Positions 22,381-32,547 of a stretch of 64,000 bases of DNA are shown here, piece after piece. The stretch comes from Urophycis tenuis (Eukaryota; Chordata; Actinopteri; Gadiformes; Phycidae): the NCBI GenBank assembly GCA_036785325.1, contig JAXIVH010000318.1:62001-126000 (forward strand), written 5' to 3'. The first letter of the stretch is position 1. Every line of letters starts with the position of its first letter. The position numbers and the translations under genes are program-made. A model generated the notes under the pieces. The model had not been told where the DNA came from and searched no databases. It saw nothing but the letters and a program-made list of their open reading frames with translations.

Positions 22381-23111
22381 GTTAGTTAACTTAAGTTTCC
22401 TTCTCTTAGGTTGGAGTGTTTAATTAATTCATTTTGGTTATTTTCGTATATATTTTTATTAATTTAGGTCCTGGTGCAGTCACGTTTTGTATTCCTTTGG
22501 GTTTATTTAATTTGATCCCCTTTTGTTTATGTAGGTGATATTTGATTTTCTGAGTTTCTTTTGTGTAGAGGATTCCCCATCCCTCATTTTGATTTGTTCT
22601 GTCCCAGCAGCTGAGGACCCACGGTGGTGGAGCTGGTTGGTGGTGGGAACCCTTTTCCTGTGTGCTGTGCTGTGCGGCTGCCTCACCGGGTTCTCTGTAA
22701 CGATGCACCCCCGTGTGTGTGTGTGTGTGTTTGGGTGTTGGTGGGTGCGGGTGTGTCAGGTGTGTGTGAGGTGGTGCCCCTTCTAGGGTTCCTGGCTGTC
22801 CTCACGGTCCACTCCCCCCTGGTATCCCTCAGCTCTGGGTCAGTTCTTCCCTTTCCCCGCTCCCTTTTGCAAGTGTTTTATGGGTTTTTCTTTTGGAAAT
22901 GTGTTTTAACTTAACTATTTGATGTGATCCAATAAAAATATCATTCTACACCTGAAACCACGTTCTCATGCTTACCAGTTGACGAACCTGGGTGCCTTTA
23001 GCCTACCCTTACATCCTTACCAGTTAATCTTAATTCCCTGGGTGAAAGTCCCAGGGTGGCGTTGTCTGGCTTGCCTGTATTAATTAACTTAAACCAGTAC
23101 CGCTCGCCACA

Positions 23112-23566
23112 TTAAGATGAAATGTTGTAATTGTGGAGGAGAGCACAGTACTGCGTATAAAGGATGTGAGGCGCACAAACGCGCAGCAGAGGTTCAGAGA
23201 GTAAAAGTAGAGGAAAAGGTGACGTATGCTGAAGCAATTAAACAAGTTAAAGAAAAAAAGGAAGCAGTGTTAACATCAGGAACTGGTCCAGGAGTACCTG
23301 GACAGAGTCAGTACTGGCACTCTCAGGAAATAAGACAGATTGAAAAAGGTGCAAATTCAAAATATATCGCAGTGGATAATGTACAGTTTATAGCCTTCCT
23401 AGCAGAAGTTATCAATTGCTCTGCTCAAACAGCGAGTAAAACTGAGAGAATCGAAATCATAATAAAAGCAGCACAGAAGTACATTGGTGTGGGGGAACTA
23501 ACTATAGATAGCATTAACGATTTACTATTAGCAGAGGTTGGACATGAGGAGTCACAAACAAAATGA
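23112..23566 (+). pseudogene. I-type LINE ORF1, 3' part
   Basis: This is the continuation of the ORF1 cut at 10719. It begins at the repeated TTAA and encodes a third knuckle, CCNCGGEHSTAYKGC, then a Lys/Glu-rich helical region (VKVEEKVTYAEAIKQVKEKK) and a C-terminal tail. It stops with TGA at 23564-23566. The stop overlaps an ATG as ATGA (23563-23566), a stop-start arrangement compatible with coupled translation of ORF2. Confidence 0.78.
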
Positions 23567-24671
23567 CTATCTATTCTTCAGTGGAATGTTAGAAGCTTAA
23601 TTGCTAACGGTCAGGAACTAAAGCATTTTATTGAGGAGTTAGAAGACAAACCCAACATTATCTGCATACAAGAGACATGGTTAAAACCAACACTGGATTT
23701 TATTATATATGGATACACAGCAGTGCGCAAAGATAGGGACACTACAGGAGGTGGAGTGGCTACATTTATTCAACAGGGGATTAATTATAGAAATATAACC
23801 TTGAATATGATGATAGATGTAGATGTCACGAGCTTTCTCTCTCAGCTCTGTTTGATCAGCCACACCTGTATCTACTCCTGCACTCATTAACCTGCCAGCT
23901 GCACTGCATTCCCTGTTCATCTCCCTCTGTATATAAGCCCTGTCTTTCAGTACCTCCTTGTCAGACCGTCTGCAAACCAGTACCTGTTACCCTGCCTGTC
24001 TTCATACGCCTCTGACTCTTACCTGTGATATCGGACCTGCTCAACTACGTCTTTGATCTTCTGCCCCGGTAACCGTGACCTGCCTTCTGCCTTATGACTA
24101 CGAATACTGCCTAGCCCTTGCCTGTACCACTGCTACCATTCCATCTGCCAGCTTTCCTCTCCCTCGGCTGTGTGTGTCTTTACCCAGTGACTCCGGACCA
24201 TCATCGAGCCTGCCCTGGAACCCACCCCGCCATCTCAGTGAGATGCCACTCAGCTCTGGAAACACACCCATACACCCCCTTTCCCCAAATTCTTCAATAA
24301 ACTGTTTAACGTGACGCTCTTGTGGTCCTCTTCCTGTTTGGTGTCTGACAGTAGAGGTAGTCATGATTGATATATGGGTAGGTAAAACTAAGACTAAAAG
24401 CATCAACTTTTATAATCCTTGTAAAAGAATCTTGAGAGAAATGCTAGATAGGTTATATGAGGGAGGAAATGGAAAGGTAATATTATGTGAAGATTTTAAT
24501 GCTCATAACACTCTGTGGGGAGGAACAAAAGTGGATGAAAATGGGAGTACTATTGAGGAGTTTATGGATGATAATAAATTAAAATGTTTAAATGATGGAA
24601 GATGCACTAGGTTTGATGCATATCACGGAACAGAATCTGTGTTAGATCTAATAGTATCTGATCAGATAGGT
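23563..24671 (+). pseudogene. I-type LINE ORF2, endonuclease region (split by a solo LTR)
   Basis: The APE-like endonuclease begins ILQWNVRSLIANGQEL, one base out of register with the ATG at 23563, then IICIQETWLKP, GGGVATFIQQG and, after the inserted LTR (23824-24350), KVILCEDFNAHNTLWGG and LDLIVSD. These are the Asn, Glu and Asp-Xaa-Asn signatures of non-LTR endonucleases; the usual GDFNAH reads EDFNAH. A frameshift at about 24671 ends this stretch. Confidence 0.8.
23824..24350 (+). mobile_element. solo gypsy LTR, 527 bp, same family as the chromovirus at 32548
   Basis: It begins TGTCACGAGCTTTCTCTC and ends GTGTCTGACA. TSD GTAGA is present on both sides (23819-23823, 24351-24355). Across its length it is closely similar to the chromovirus LTRs at 32548-33093 and 37552-38097, including the TATATAAG box and the CAATAAACTG polyadenylation signal, but with scattered substitutions. 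It arose by LTR-LTR recombination in the endonuclease coding region of the LINE. Confidence 0.95.
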
Positions 24672-25428
24672 TAGTCAGTGGGAGGTTAATGGAAGTTCTC
24701 TTGGCAGTGATCATTATGTCATCTGGTTAAGTGTTGGGAATCAAAATGTTTGCTTAGAAGATAACTGGTTTCCAAGATGGAAAATGAGAGAGGCAAACTG
24801 GGGGCTGTATAGCTATAAAGTGAGTGGAAAGCTGATGGAAGTAATATCAGATAGGAGTTGTGATGTTGATGAATTAAACTCAAAAATAACAAATATATTG
24901 TGTGAGGCAGCGGAGGAGTGTATTGGTAAATCTTCTGGTATGAGGAAAAGAAAAATGGTACCTTGGTGGTCAGAGGACTGCAACGAATCAATTAAAAACA
25001 GAAACAAAGCCTTCAGAAATCTTAAATCAAACCATTCATATACCAATTTAATAGAATTTAAAAGAGCACAGTCAAAGGTTAAACAAATAGTAAGAGAGGC
25101 TAAAAGGAAGTATTGGAGCAAATTTTGTGATAAAATAGGGGCAGAAGTTAAAGTGGGTAATGTCTGGAGCATGATTAAAAAGATGGGAGGAATTAGAAGG
25201 GAATTCTCTATACCTGTGATTAAAAATAATGAAGAGGCAGTGACTAATCAAGAGAAAGCTGAGATGCTATCAAAAGGTTTTGTCAAAATTCATAGCTCAA
25301 AAAACATAACAGATGGAGAAGTATCTTGGAGAGTTACAGTAATTGAGGAAAATAAAGGATTAATAGGGAAAAAGGCAGATAGTGAGAGTGTACTTGATAA
25401 GAACTTTACATTATTTGAGCTTAAAGCC
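24672..25428 (+). pseudogene. I-type LINE ORF2, EN-RT linker
   Basis: After the frameshift the frame resumes with SLGSDHYVIWLSVG (the last endonuclease motif, SDH). It continues through a basic linker (PRWKMREANWGLY, VPWWSEDCNESIKNRNKAFR, EAKRKYWSKFCDKIG) into the start of the RT domain (FTLFELKA). It stops at the GCC target of the TIR element inserted at 25429; the RT frame restarts at 27557. Confidence 0.78.
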
Positions 25429-27553
25429 CATGGTGCAGGTTTTTTTTTTTTTTTTATTATGGCAATTTTCTAGTTGGTAATAAACATTCAAACAGTTATC
25501 CATTGTGTTTGACGTTGTAGGGTATCACAAAAAGGAAATATAATAAGGAAAAGTAGGTGAAATGTTAGCCTTTGGCTAACAGGTTAGCGATGCCCACAAT
25601 GCATTGTGTGACGTCAGGTCGGGGAGCCCGGACGAAAGCCCACTTTGATACCATTGAGAGAGACGAGTAGTGAGAGAGTGACAGTGTCAAATATATAAGT
25701 AAATATATAGATAAAGATAGCCTAGATAGATAGATAAATAGATCGATAGGTTGAGAGATAGCAGTGTAACATAAACTCGTCTGTGTTATCTCAATGAAAT
25801 GCAGGAGACGTGGGGCCAGTTCGTCACTTTATTAGATTCCGTAGCAAGGCGGCATGGATCAACACAGTATGTAATATGAAAAGGAGATTAAATAATAGCT
25901 ATTCACACATGTAATTATAAACTTAGATAAATAAATACTTTGATCGTTGTACACGGGATGATCAAGTCATTATAGTCAGTAAAACGATCAGCCACAACAT
26001 CAGCCCCATTGGGGTCTTCCTCATAGCACTCCTGTAAGTCCTCGCATGCCTCCTTAGACCATACCATACACGCACTGACTTTGTTGATATAGGCTGTTTA
26101 CGGGCCAAGGTGGTGTATTTGGATGACAGGAGCACCAGGTTATGGTCCAACCTGCTGAGTGAAGGCAGGGCAATGGATGTGTAACTGTCCTTAATATTGG
26201 CATAAAATAAGTCAATAGTCTTGCCACATCTCGTGGGGCAGTTGACAAACTGCCTGAACGATGGAAGTGAGGTGGAGAGAGTACAATGGTTAAAATCGCC
26301 ACTGATCATCACAAGAGCGTCCGGAGTGCGGCGTTGCAGTTCTTGAGCTACTCTTGCCATCATGTCAGTCGCCAGTTTGGCATTTGGCAGATGGTGGAAT
26401 ACATATACACCAGGATGACAATGACATTGGAGAATTCACTTGGGTCTGCAACTCACCGCCAGCAATTCAATGATTTGGTCACACGCTCTCTGCGTTGCGG
26501 TGATGCGTCCAGGCGCTGTCCGTAAACCACGACTCAGTAAAACAGAGAGGGCTGCACTGTTGGTACAGCCGATCATACTTCACAAGCGCTGCAAGTTCAT
26601 CAACTTCGTTGAGTACGGAGCACACGTTGCCCATAATCACAGATGGTAGGACAGGCTTGTACTTCCTGAGCCTGTCCCTCACCGTCGGCCTCTTTTCCTT
26701 CACTTTAACTCCAGAGGTAAATCCAAGCGTGGATGGCCACAGTTTGTTATTGTATCCCAAATGCTATAGGAGATGACTGCTGCTGGGTCAGACGCTCCTA
26801 AGCCTTGTAGCTTCATGCGAATAAATCCACTCCATATAACCAACCACATAAGTCCAGACGTGTGCACTTATCCCGATATATTGCGTGTGATTCTTGCGTT
26901 CAAAACAGTGACACGACGGTAAAACAAGACACGGGACAAAAACTCTGTGGTAGCGAGTCGCCGACAGGGCAGGCGCCACTTCGGATATAAGTTTGAACGG
27001 TTGTTCTTTCTATGGTGTCCTATACTAGACTTGTACTTGCTAATATAAAGAAATAAAGAACGAGAAGTGCACTGTAAGTTTACTCAACGTGTATCAATGT
27101 ATTCTTCTCCTTTTCACTCCCAATCACATTGCACAGTATCAGTAAAACGGTAGTGCGCCCCCTGATGGCATGGTGTAATAGCAGACACAGCACATAATGT
27201 AACTGAATACACAACATATGGGTAGTTTCCCAACAAAATCACGCATTTCTTCATTCGCCCTTTCACGTCTAACCGGTTCGAAATGATATGGCCATCATAA
27301 ATGTTAATTGTGGGTCTTGCCACCTCTTCCTCATCCCATTTAGACGCCATAGTTCTAGTACAAGGCTGAGGCTACCTTCCACCACGTCTCCCCAACGTGA
27401 CGTCATCGCCGAGTTGCATGAAAAATAACCGTTACTACCAAAAACTACCAAAAACTGGATTTTAACACTATTTTGGACATTTCTAACTTTATATACATAT
27501 CTTGAGTGCTTTATGTACCCATTAATCGAAAGTGGTGTTTAACCTGCACCACG
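25429..27553. mobile_element. unclassified TIR element, 2.1 kb, with 3-bp TSD
   Basis: The left tip reads CATGGTGCAGGTT and the right tip, reversed, CGTGGTGCAGGTTAAA. GCC lies outside both ends (25426-25428, 27554-27556). Removing the element with one GCC joins the LINE RT frame (Leu-Lys-Ala | Phe-Lys-Arg). A T run follows the left tip. The interior includes GATA-type repeats (about 25710-25750), a LINE fragment (25962-26990) and a 78-codon minus-strand frame starting MASKWDEEEVARPTINIYDG (27350-27114) that I do not recognise. The 3-bp TSD could fit EnSpm/CACTA- or Harbinger-type transposases, but no transposase was identified. Confidence 0.7.
25962..26990 (-). pseudogene. 5' fragment of a CR1/L2-type LINE (endonuclease)
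   Basis: On the minus strand a 5' region from about 26990 leads to an endonuclease start (MGNVCSVLNEVDELAAL, CFTESWFTD; 26643 to about 26490). After an internal deletion of the middle of the domain it continues with MISGDFNHCTLSTSLPSFRQ, CPTRCGKTIDLFYANIKDSY and LSRLDHNLVLL (26363-25962). RT and the 3' end are absent. The retained part is related to, but clearly different from, the intact LINE at 12390-15796. Confidence 0.75.
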
Positions 27554-27556
27554 GCC

Positions 27557-29036
27557 TTTAAGAGAGCATTAAATGGGGTCAAGAATACTTCCCCAGGGAA
27601 AGATGGTGTGTGCTACAAAATGATTAAGGAGATAGATGATGTGGCCAAGTATGGAATTCTAAAACTTTATAACAGGATCTGGGAGCAAGGTAAAGTACCT
27701 TTTGTGTTGGAAACACTCAGTAGTGATTCCTATTGGAAAGCCAGGAAAGAACAAAACTGAAGTTAAAAGCTATAGACCAATTGCATTAACATCAAACTTA
27801 TGTAAACTGATGGAAAGAATGGTTGTTAGGAGATTAATGTATGAGGTTGAAAAGAAAGGGATACTCTCCAAACACCAGAGCTGGTTCCGTAGTGGACGAA
27901 CAACAATGGACCCTGTTGTTTGTATGGAAAATATAATTAGGAAAGCACAAAATAATAAAGAAATAGTTCTGGCTGCATTATTCGATATAGAGAAAGCATA
28001 TGTTATGCTATGGAAGGAGGGGTACTGATCAAGCTGAATAGGATGAGCATTGGTGGGAAGATGTTCAATTGGATTATGGACTTTTTAAAAGACAGAACAT
28101 TAGAAGTGAGAGTTGGGGTTGATTTTTCCAAGACCTATTCTATAGAAAATTGGACACCTCAGGGAAGTGTATGTAGTCCAGTATTTTTTAACCTAATGAT
28201 TAATGACATTTTTGAGTCAATAGAAGACAGGAGAGTAAATAAAGTATTATATGCGGACGATGGAGCTCTGTGGATAAGAGGGCGTAATATTGAAAATGTT
28301 AAAGATAAAATGCAGTTAGCTATTAACAAGGTTGAAAAATGGGCATTTGAATGGGGTTTTCATTTATCAGTGGAAAAGACACAAATTATTTGTTTTTCAA
28401 GGAAAAGAAAAAACCTTACCATAGAACTTAAGCTATATGGACAATCTTTAAAGCAAGTCAATACTATTAGGTACCTGGGAGTGTGGTTTGATGTGAGGCT
28501 AACGTTTAAGGAACATATTCAAAAGATGATGGAGAAATGCAAAAAAGGTATAAATGCATTGAAATGTTTAGCAGGGCACAATTGGGCAGCTTCAGGAACG
28601 TCCCTTAAAAGGGTATACATAGCTCTGATTAGATCAGTATTAGATTATGGATGTATTGTGTACCAATCTGCATCAAAGACACAAATTAAAGAACTGGACA
28701 GAATGCAGGCCAAAAGTCTAAGAATATGTAGTGGGGCGTTTAGAACCTCTTCTGTACCAGCACTACAAGTAGAGACAGGAGAAATGCCATTAAGCCTTAG
28801 GCACCTGAAATTGTGTATGGCTTATTGGGTCAATTTAAAAGGACATAATGCCTCACACCCCACTAAAGAAGTCCTTAGTGAATGTTTGGAATATGGGAGG
28901 GCTCAGATCTGTAGCTTTGGTTGGGATGCCAACAGATTAGCAAGGCAGTTGGAGATAGAGGATATACCTTGTAGCAAAACGTTGCCTCTGGCAATAACCC
29001 CACCTTGGTTGTTTTGTTCTCCTATTCATAAAAACT
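27557..29036 (+). pseudogene. I-type LINE ORF2, reverse transcriptase
   Basis: The RT domain spans three registers. The pieces are NTSPGKDGVCYKMIKE, then (after a shift near 27700) KSYRPIALTSNLCKLMERM and LAALFDIEKAY, then from 28010 TPQGSVCSPVFFNLMIND and the catalytic YADDGALW. It continues through thumb and connection segments (TIRYLGVWFD) to a stop at 29036-29038. Frameshifts near 27700 and 28010 inactivate it. The order and the YADD box fit the I/Nimb group. Confidence 0.85.
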
Positions 29037-29038
29037 AA

Positions 29039-29768
29039 AGATGAGGTAGGGCAATATCTGGAGACTATGTATTACGATACTGCAAAAATATACACAGATG
29101 CATCAAAGGATACTGAGGGTAAGACTGGAGTTGGGGTGTATTCCTGAACCTGAAACATGTATCAAAAAGCGAACTACAGATAATCTATCTATCTTTGCTG
29201 CTGAGATGGCAGCCATTATCATCGCACTGCAATGGCTAGAAGAGGCAAGGCTCCCTAATGCTGTTATCTGCTCTGATTCTATGTCATCACTTACAGCTAT
29301 TCAGAATAGTGAATCAATGTGCAGACAGGACCTCCTGAATGAAGTCAATCAAATTATGTTCAAAATTAACCAACAAGGAAGAAAAGTACGGTTTGTGTGG
29401 GTCCCGGCACACAAAGGTATAGTATGAACAAGCTGACAAACTTGCAAAAGAGGTGACAGAAGAAGAGGAAATTCAAATAAATATTCCACTGAGTAAATCA
29501 GAGATAAATGTAATAATCAAACAAAAAGTGAATTCAATGTGGCAGTCTGAGTGGGATAAGGAGAGGAAGGGTAGACATTTATACAAACTGCAACAAGAAA
29601 TAACAAGGAAAAGGAACAGTTACACAAATAGACTGGAGGAGGTTTGGTTTAATAGATTACGAATAGGTCACACTGGTTTAAACAGCAATTTATTTATCAG
29701 CAATAAACATCCATCTGGGAATTGTGAGGTTTGTAAAGAGAGAGAAGATGTGGAGCATGTCCTTTTAA
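29039..29768 (+). pseudogene. I-type LINE ORF2, RNase H and C-terminus
   Basis: RNase H motifs appear in order: KIYTDASKD (first Asp, about 29089), AAEMAAIIIAL (Glu), ICSDSMSSL (Asp) and VPAHKGI. A small shift near 29140 and another near 29425 separate them, and the last motif runs into EQADKLAKE with a short loss. A C-terminal segment (WFNRLRIGHTGLNSNLF and a CEVCKEREDVEHVL Cys/His motif) follows. Presence of RNase H places this LINE in the I superclade rather than CR1/L2. Coding breaks at the TTAA used by the piggyBac-like insertion. Confidence 0.85.
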
Positions 29769-31473
29769 CCCTGTAAGACCCAGATATAGAAAAACGCAAA
29801 AAAAAAAATTTTCAACCATTCAGATGTTGTTGTAGGAGGCCTTTGGGGGGGAAAATGGAGTGTTTTCAAAAAAAATATGTTTTAATAAGTTTTTACGGAA
29901 ATGTTGTAATATTGCAACGTTGGGCTTAATGGGGAGCAGAATCTCCTATTTCCACTCATTGTCTGAACAACAGTACAGAACTAAGGATTAATTTGCAGGG
30001 TTTTGCTTTTCCCAAACCAGCATATAGCATGAATAATAATCTTAGTCATGTTGTTATGAAGGGTGATTTATTCAAACAACAAGTACTTTAACAGTTATTT
30101 ACATTATTTACATTATAAGTTGCAGTCAGTTGCAGTGATAGTCCCAGAAGCAGTTTTTTTCCTCTGAAAAGCAGAGGCGGACATGCATTGGGTATTAGTA
30201 TACCCTTTACTGCAATGTCTGCAGCGTCCTCTTGTTGTCTTGCGTGGAAAGTGTCCAGTGAGGTCTCTGCGCACATCCAGAGGGGGATGTGTACATGTTT
30301 TTTTGGAGGGACCGCTTGGACTCCCATCTACAAGGATGGTCTCTTTCCAGCATCCAAAGGGCTCTTTGCTCTGCTTGGGCTCCTGTTGCTTGCAGATGGT
30401 CGTCCTCTCTTTGGAGTTTTGGATGCTGTGCCCACCTGATTAGAAAAAAAAAAATATATATCAATTCATATACATCTCAAATATGCATGAAGATACCAGT
30501 CAAATATATCACAAACAAGGTAAATAGCAGAAGTAGATAATTACCAGAATGAGAGAGGATGCAAGCTGTGCCTGGAACATTCTCAAGTTATTGTAGACTG
30601 TGATTATCATCCTAATAGGAATGCATGTAGCCCCCATCTTACAACCACACCTTACATTCCTGAACATTAGCACCTGTTCCAGAACAATGCCAAGACCAAG
30701 TGCACCAGGAGCATCCCCCACAACTGCTTTGACTATGAATTGATAGGAGCATTTTCATATCAATAGAGACTAACAAAGGCAAAACAAAGGGCACACATGC
30801 ACAAACAGAATTTATTTGGTAAAAAGTCCTGCATTCTGTGATAAGGAGAAAATATTGGGAGTGTAAGAGCTGGTTAAAAATCATTAAAAGTAAATGAAAA
30901 TGTTTAGATAAAGCAATATATATTTGCACTTTAGTTTGTTATACAATAAAATATGTAATCCAATATATGGCTAAGGCTAGATTGTGTAAATCATGTGTTG
31001 TTTAAAGTTATATTGTACAAATTTTAATTGAAGTTCCTCTCAAGACATTCCTCTCAGAAACAGGGCTGTTTTGACTACCACTCTGACCCAACGTTGTAAT
31101 ATTGCAACACTTATAAAACAAGCTCTAAATAAAATGTAGGACATATTTTCCACAAACACTACCTATGTTCATGTTCTAGACACTGTAATAAACACAAAAA
31201 AAAATATTCAAAGCATTTTACTTACTTGAATCAGATTAATCCAGTCCACTAAATCGAAGGGATGTTGCTCGATCAAAAAATTGGAAGTTGTGTGACTTCT
31301 TGACCCAACGGCGGGCATTATATACAAATGTTGGATCCAATTGCATTGTGAGAACAAACAATAGGACCAAATGATCATGTAAATGTCATTTTAACCAAAA
31401 AATTTTTTTTTTTTTGTGGTTTTTTGGGGATAACCAAAATTGTTGTAATTCTGCAACACTGGGTCTTACAGGG
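29769..31473 (-). mobile_element. piggyBac-like element, 1.7 kb
   Basis: Termini CCCTGTAAGACCCA and TGGGTCTTACAGGG with TTAA duplicated outside both (29765-29768, 31474-31477) are the hallmark of piggyBac integration. GTTGTAATATTGCAAC-type palindromes recur near 29905, 31093 and (varied) 31442, probably subterminal transposase sites. Only a C-terminal transposase remnant remains. Long A and T runs lie near both ends. It interrupts the C-terminal codons of the I-type LINE ORF2. Confidence 0.92.
30113..30440 (-). pseudogene. piggyBac transposase C-terminal remnant
   Basis: On the minus strand an open stretch ending at TAA 30113 reads LTGHFPRKTTRGRCRHCSKG then a further Cys, resembling the start of the C-terminal cysteine-rich domain of PGBD4-like piggyBac transposases (HFP ... 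RRC..C). An overlapping upstream register contains a KTPKRGRPS AT-hook-like motif, suggesting a frameshift between them. No catalytic DDD segment was found. Short length and broken frame make this a relic. Confidence 0.55.
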
Positions 31474-31477
31474 TTAA

Positions 31478-31647
31478 GGTGTAGAAGGTTTTCTAGGGAA
31501 AGAGAAAGAATGAAAAAGGCGGTTAGTACAGCTAAGAAAGTCTTCTCCTTGGAAACATTGTTGGCCGAGCCTAGGTCAGGAAACATAGGCCTACATAGCT
31601 CCATAGTTTCATTCATAAAGGACACAGGGTTAGCAAGTAGGATTTAG
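31478..31647 (+). pseudogene. I-type LINE ORF2 last codons
   Basis: Directly after the piggyBac-like element the frame continues CRRFSRERERMKKAV and ends with TAG at 31645-31647. The preceding piece ends EDVEHVLL, so the two are halves of one C-terminus. The LINE 3' UTR (31648-31832) is T-rich and ends in GAAGAAGAAG. Confidence 0.8.
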
Positions 31648-31832
31648 AACCTTTTGTTTTGTTTTGAATAATTTATTTTCCTATATTTTATTTTTTATTT
31701 TATTTTAATTTTTTACGTTATTTAGTCCTTTGAAAGACCTAGGAACTGTGTGTAGGAACTACACCTCAGTCCAGTAGGTGGCGCTAATACACTCAGATTG
31801 TAAACTGCCATTAAACTCTACAGAAGAAGAAG

Positions 31833-32053
31833 GGGGGGGACCGTGATGCTACCTGTGGTCCTAGCTTGTCACAAGGATCCAACGCATGTAAATACAGTGT
31901 TTTTTTGTTTCTGCCGGTACGTGTATTTTGTGGCCAATCTTTTCTTCCACTGGGTGTTTGGGTTTTGGGGTTTTGTTTTTCGTAAATAAATATCACCACC
32001 CCAAAGTTCGCCGGCTGAGCCATAATTTTTCAATGCATGGAAAACGAACCCGT
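31833..32053. other. spacer between the LINE tail and the next LTR element
   Basis: A G run (31833-31840) follows the LINE tail, then T/G-rich sequence. No gene, terminal repeat or RNA structure was recognised; this may be the pre-insertion host sequence separating the two large nests. Confidence 0.4.
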
Positions 32054-32396
32054 TGTTATTAGAATAAGGGGGGTAGGTTTGTGACTGATATAAGTGGGGG
32101 GCTCATGGGAAGTGGGTACGTGGGTGAACGGAAACAGGAAGTGCGTGGTTGGAAAACGTGTGTCATGTTAGCAGATGGAGTGAACTGCTTGATATTAAAT
32201 GTACATGTTCAGCGGAAAGTGGCCTATTAAACTGGCATTCTTAGACATCTAGCCTCCTTGGTTTCATCACCAATATAATCAGTAGGATAACCTGTGGTTT
32301 GGACGATTACCTCGCGAGCTGCCGGCAAGTGGAGTTAAACAGAAGAAATTAACGAGCCAACCTGCAGCCGCGGTCCAGAGACAAAAATAGGTATCA
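32054..32396 (+). repeat. 5' LTR of the old Ty3/gypsy element
   Basis: It matches 45265-45369 plus 58676-58915 in order and nearly base for base. It begins TGTTATTAG; the end reads TATCA here and TAACA in the 3' copy, so one end base has changed. Confidence 0.9.
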
Positions 32397-32397
32397 C

Positions 32398-32415
32398 TGG
32401 GGGCTCGTCCGGGAT
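32398..32415 (+). promoter_or_regulatory. tRNA-Pro primer binding site
   Basis: TGGGGGCTCGTCCGGGAT lies two bases inside the 5' LTR. It is the complement of the 3' end of tRNA-Pro, the same 18-mer used by gammaretroviruses. It would prime minus-strand synthesis. Confidence 0.92.
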
Positions 32416-32547
32416 TTCTACTACCTTTGGTGAGTGAGACGAGAAGATAAAGTTTACAGCCAGAGTTGACCCGCACTAATTTGGAGGTATGCAATATAAC
32501 GCTTCAAGTAAATTTACCGCGACCACCCGCGAGAGAAATGCCAACGC

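Larger units (their letters stand above)
10720..23111 (+). mobile_element. solo LTR of about 1.7 kb, split by a BEL/Pao element
   Basis: The unit is 10720-11701 plus 22386-23111. It starts TGTAGCAGG, ends CTCGCCACA (TG...CA), and is flanked by TTAA at 10716-10719 and 23112-23115. The interrupted LINE ORF1 frame (a Gly-Val codon pair, then Lys-Met and the next zinc knuckle) is continuous across that point. A TATA-like CTATAAAGG lies near 10811 and AATAAAAA near 22931, as expected of an LTR promoter and polyadenylation signal. Tandem GGCTGCTTTGCT(C/T)CC repeats occupy about 11265-11340. No coding domains are found in either part; several short open frames here are low-complexity. The superfamily is probably gypsy or ERV from the 4-bp TSD, but that is inference. 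Confidence 0.7.
9026..31832 (+). mobile_element. I-type (RNase H-bearing) non-LTR retrotransposon, interrupted five times
   Basis: The 5' untranslated part lies before 9974 (its true start is not resolved). ORF1 is in two pieces (9974-10719, 23116-23566), ORF2 in pieces from 23563 to 31647, and the 3' UTR ends near 31832 in a (GAA)n tail after a TAGGTGGCGCTAATACAC motif common at teleost LINE ends. ORF2 has endonuclease, RT and a C-terminal RNase H, the combination of the I/Nimb group. Insertions are a hAT MITE (9274-9846), a solo LTR with nested BEL (10720-23111), a gypsy solo LTR (23824-24350), a TIR element (25429-27553) and a piggyBac-like element (29769-31473). Removing each restores reading across the junction apart from separate frameshifts. 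The copy is old and defective. Confidence 0.82.

Noticed and set aside
27114..27350. MASKWDEEEVARPTINIYDG frame as a host gene
   Set aside because: It lies inside a TIR element, is only 78 codons, and has no recognised domain or splice partner; noted only in that element.
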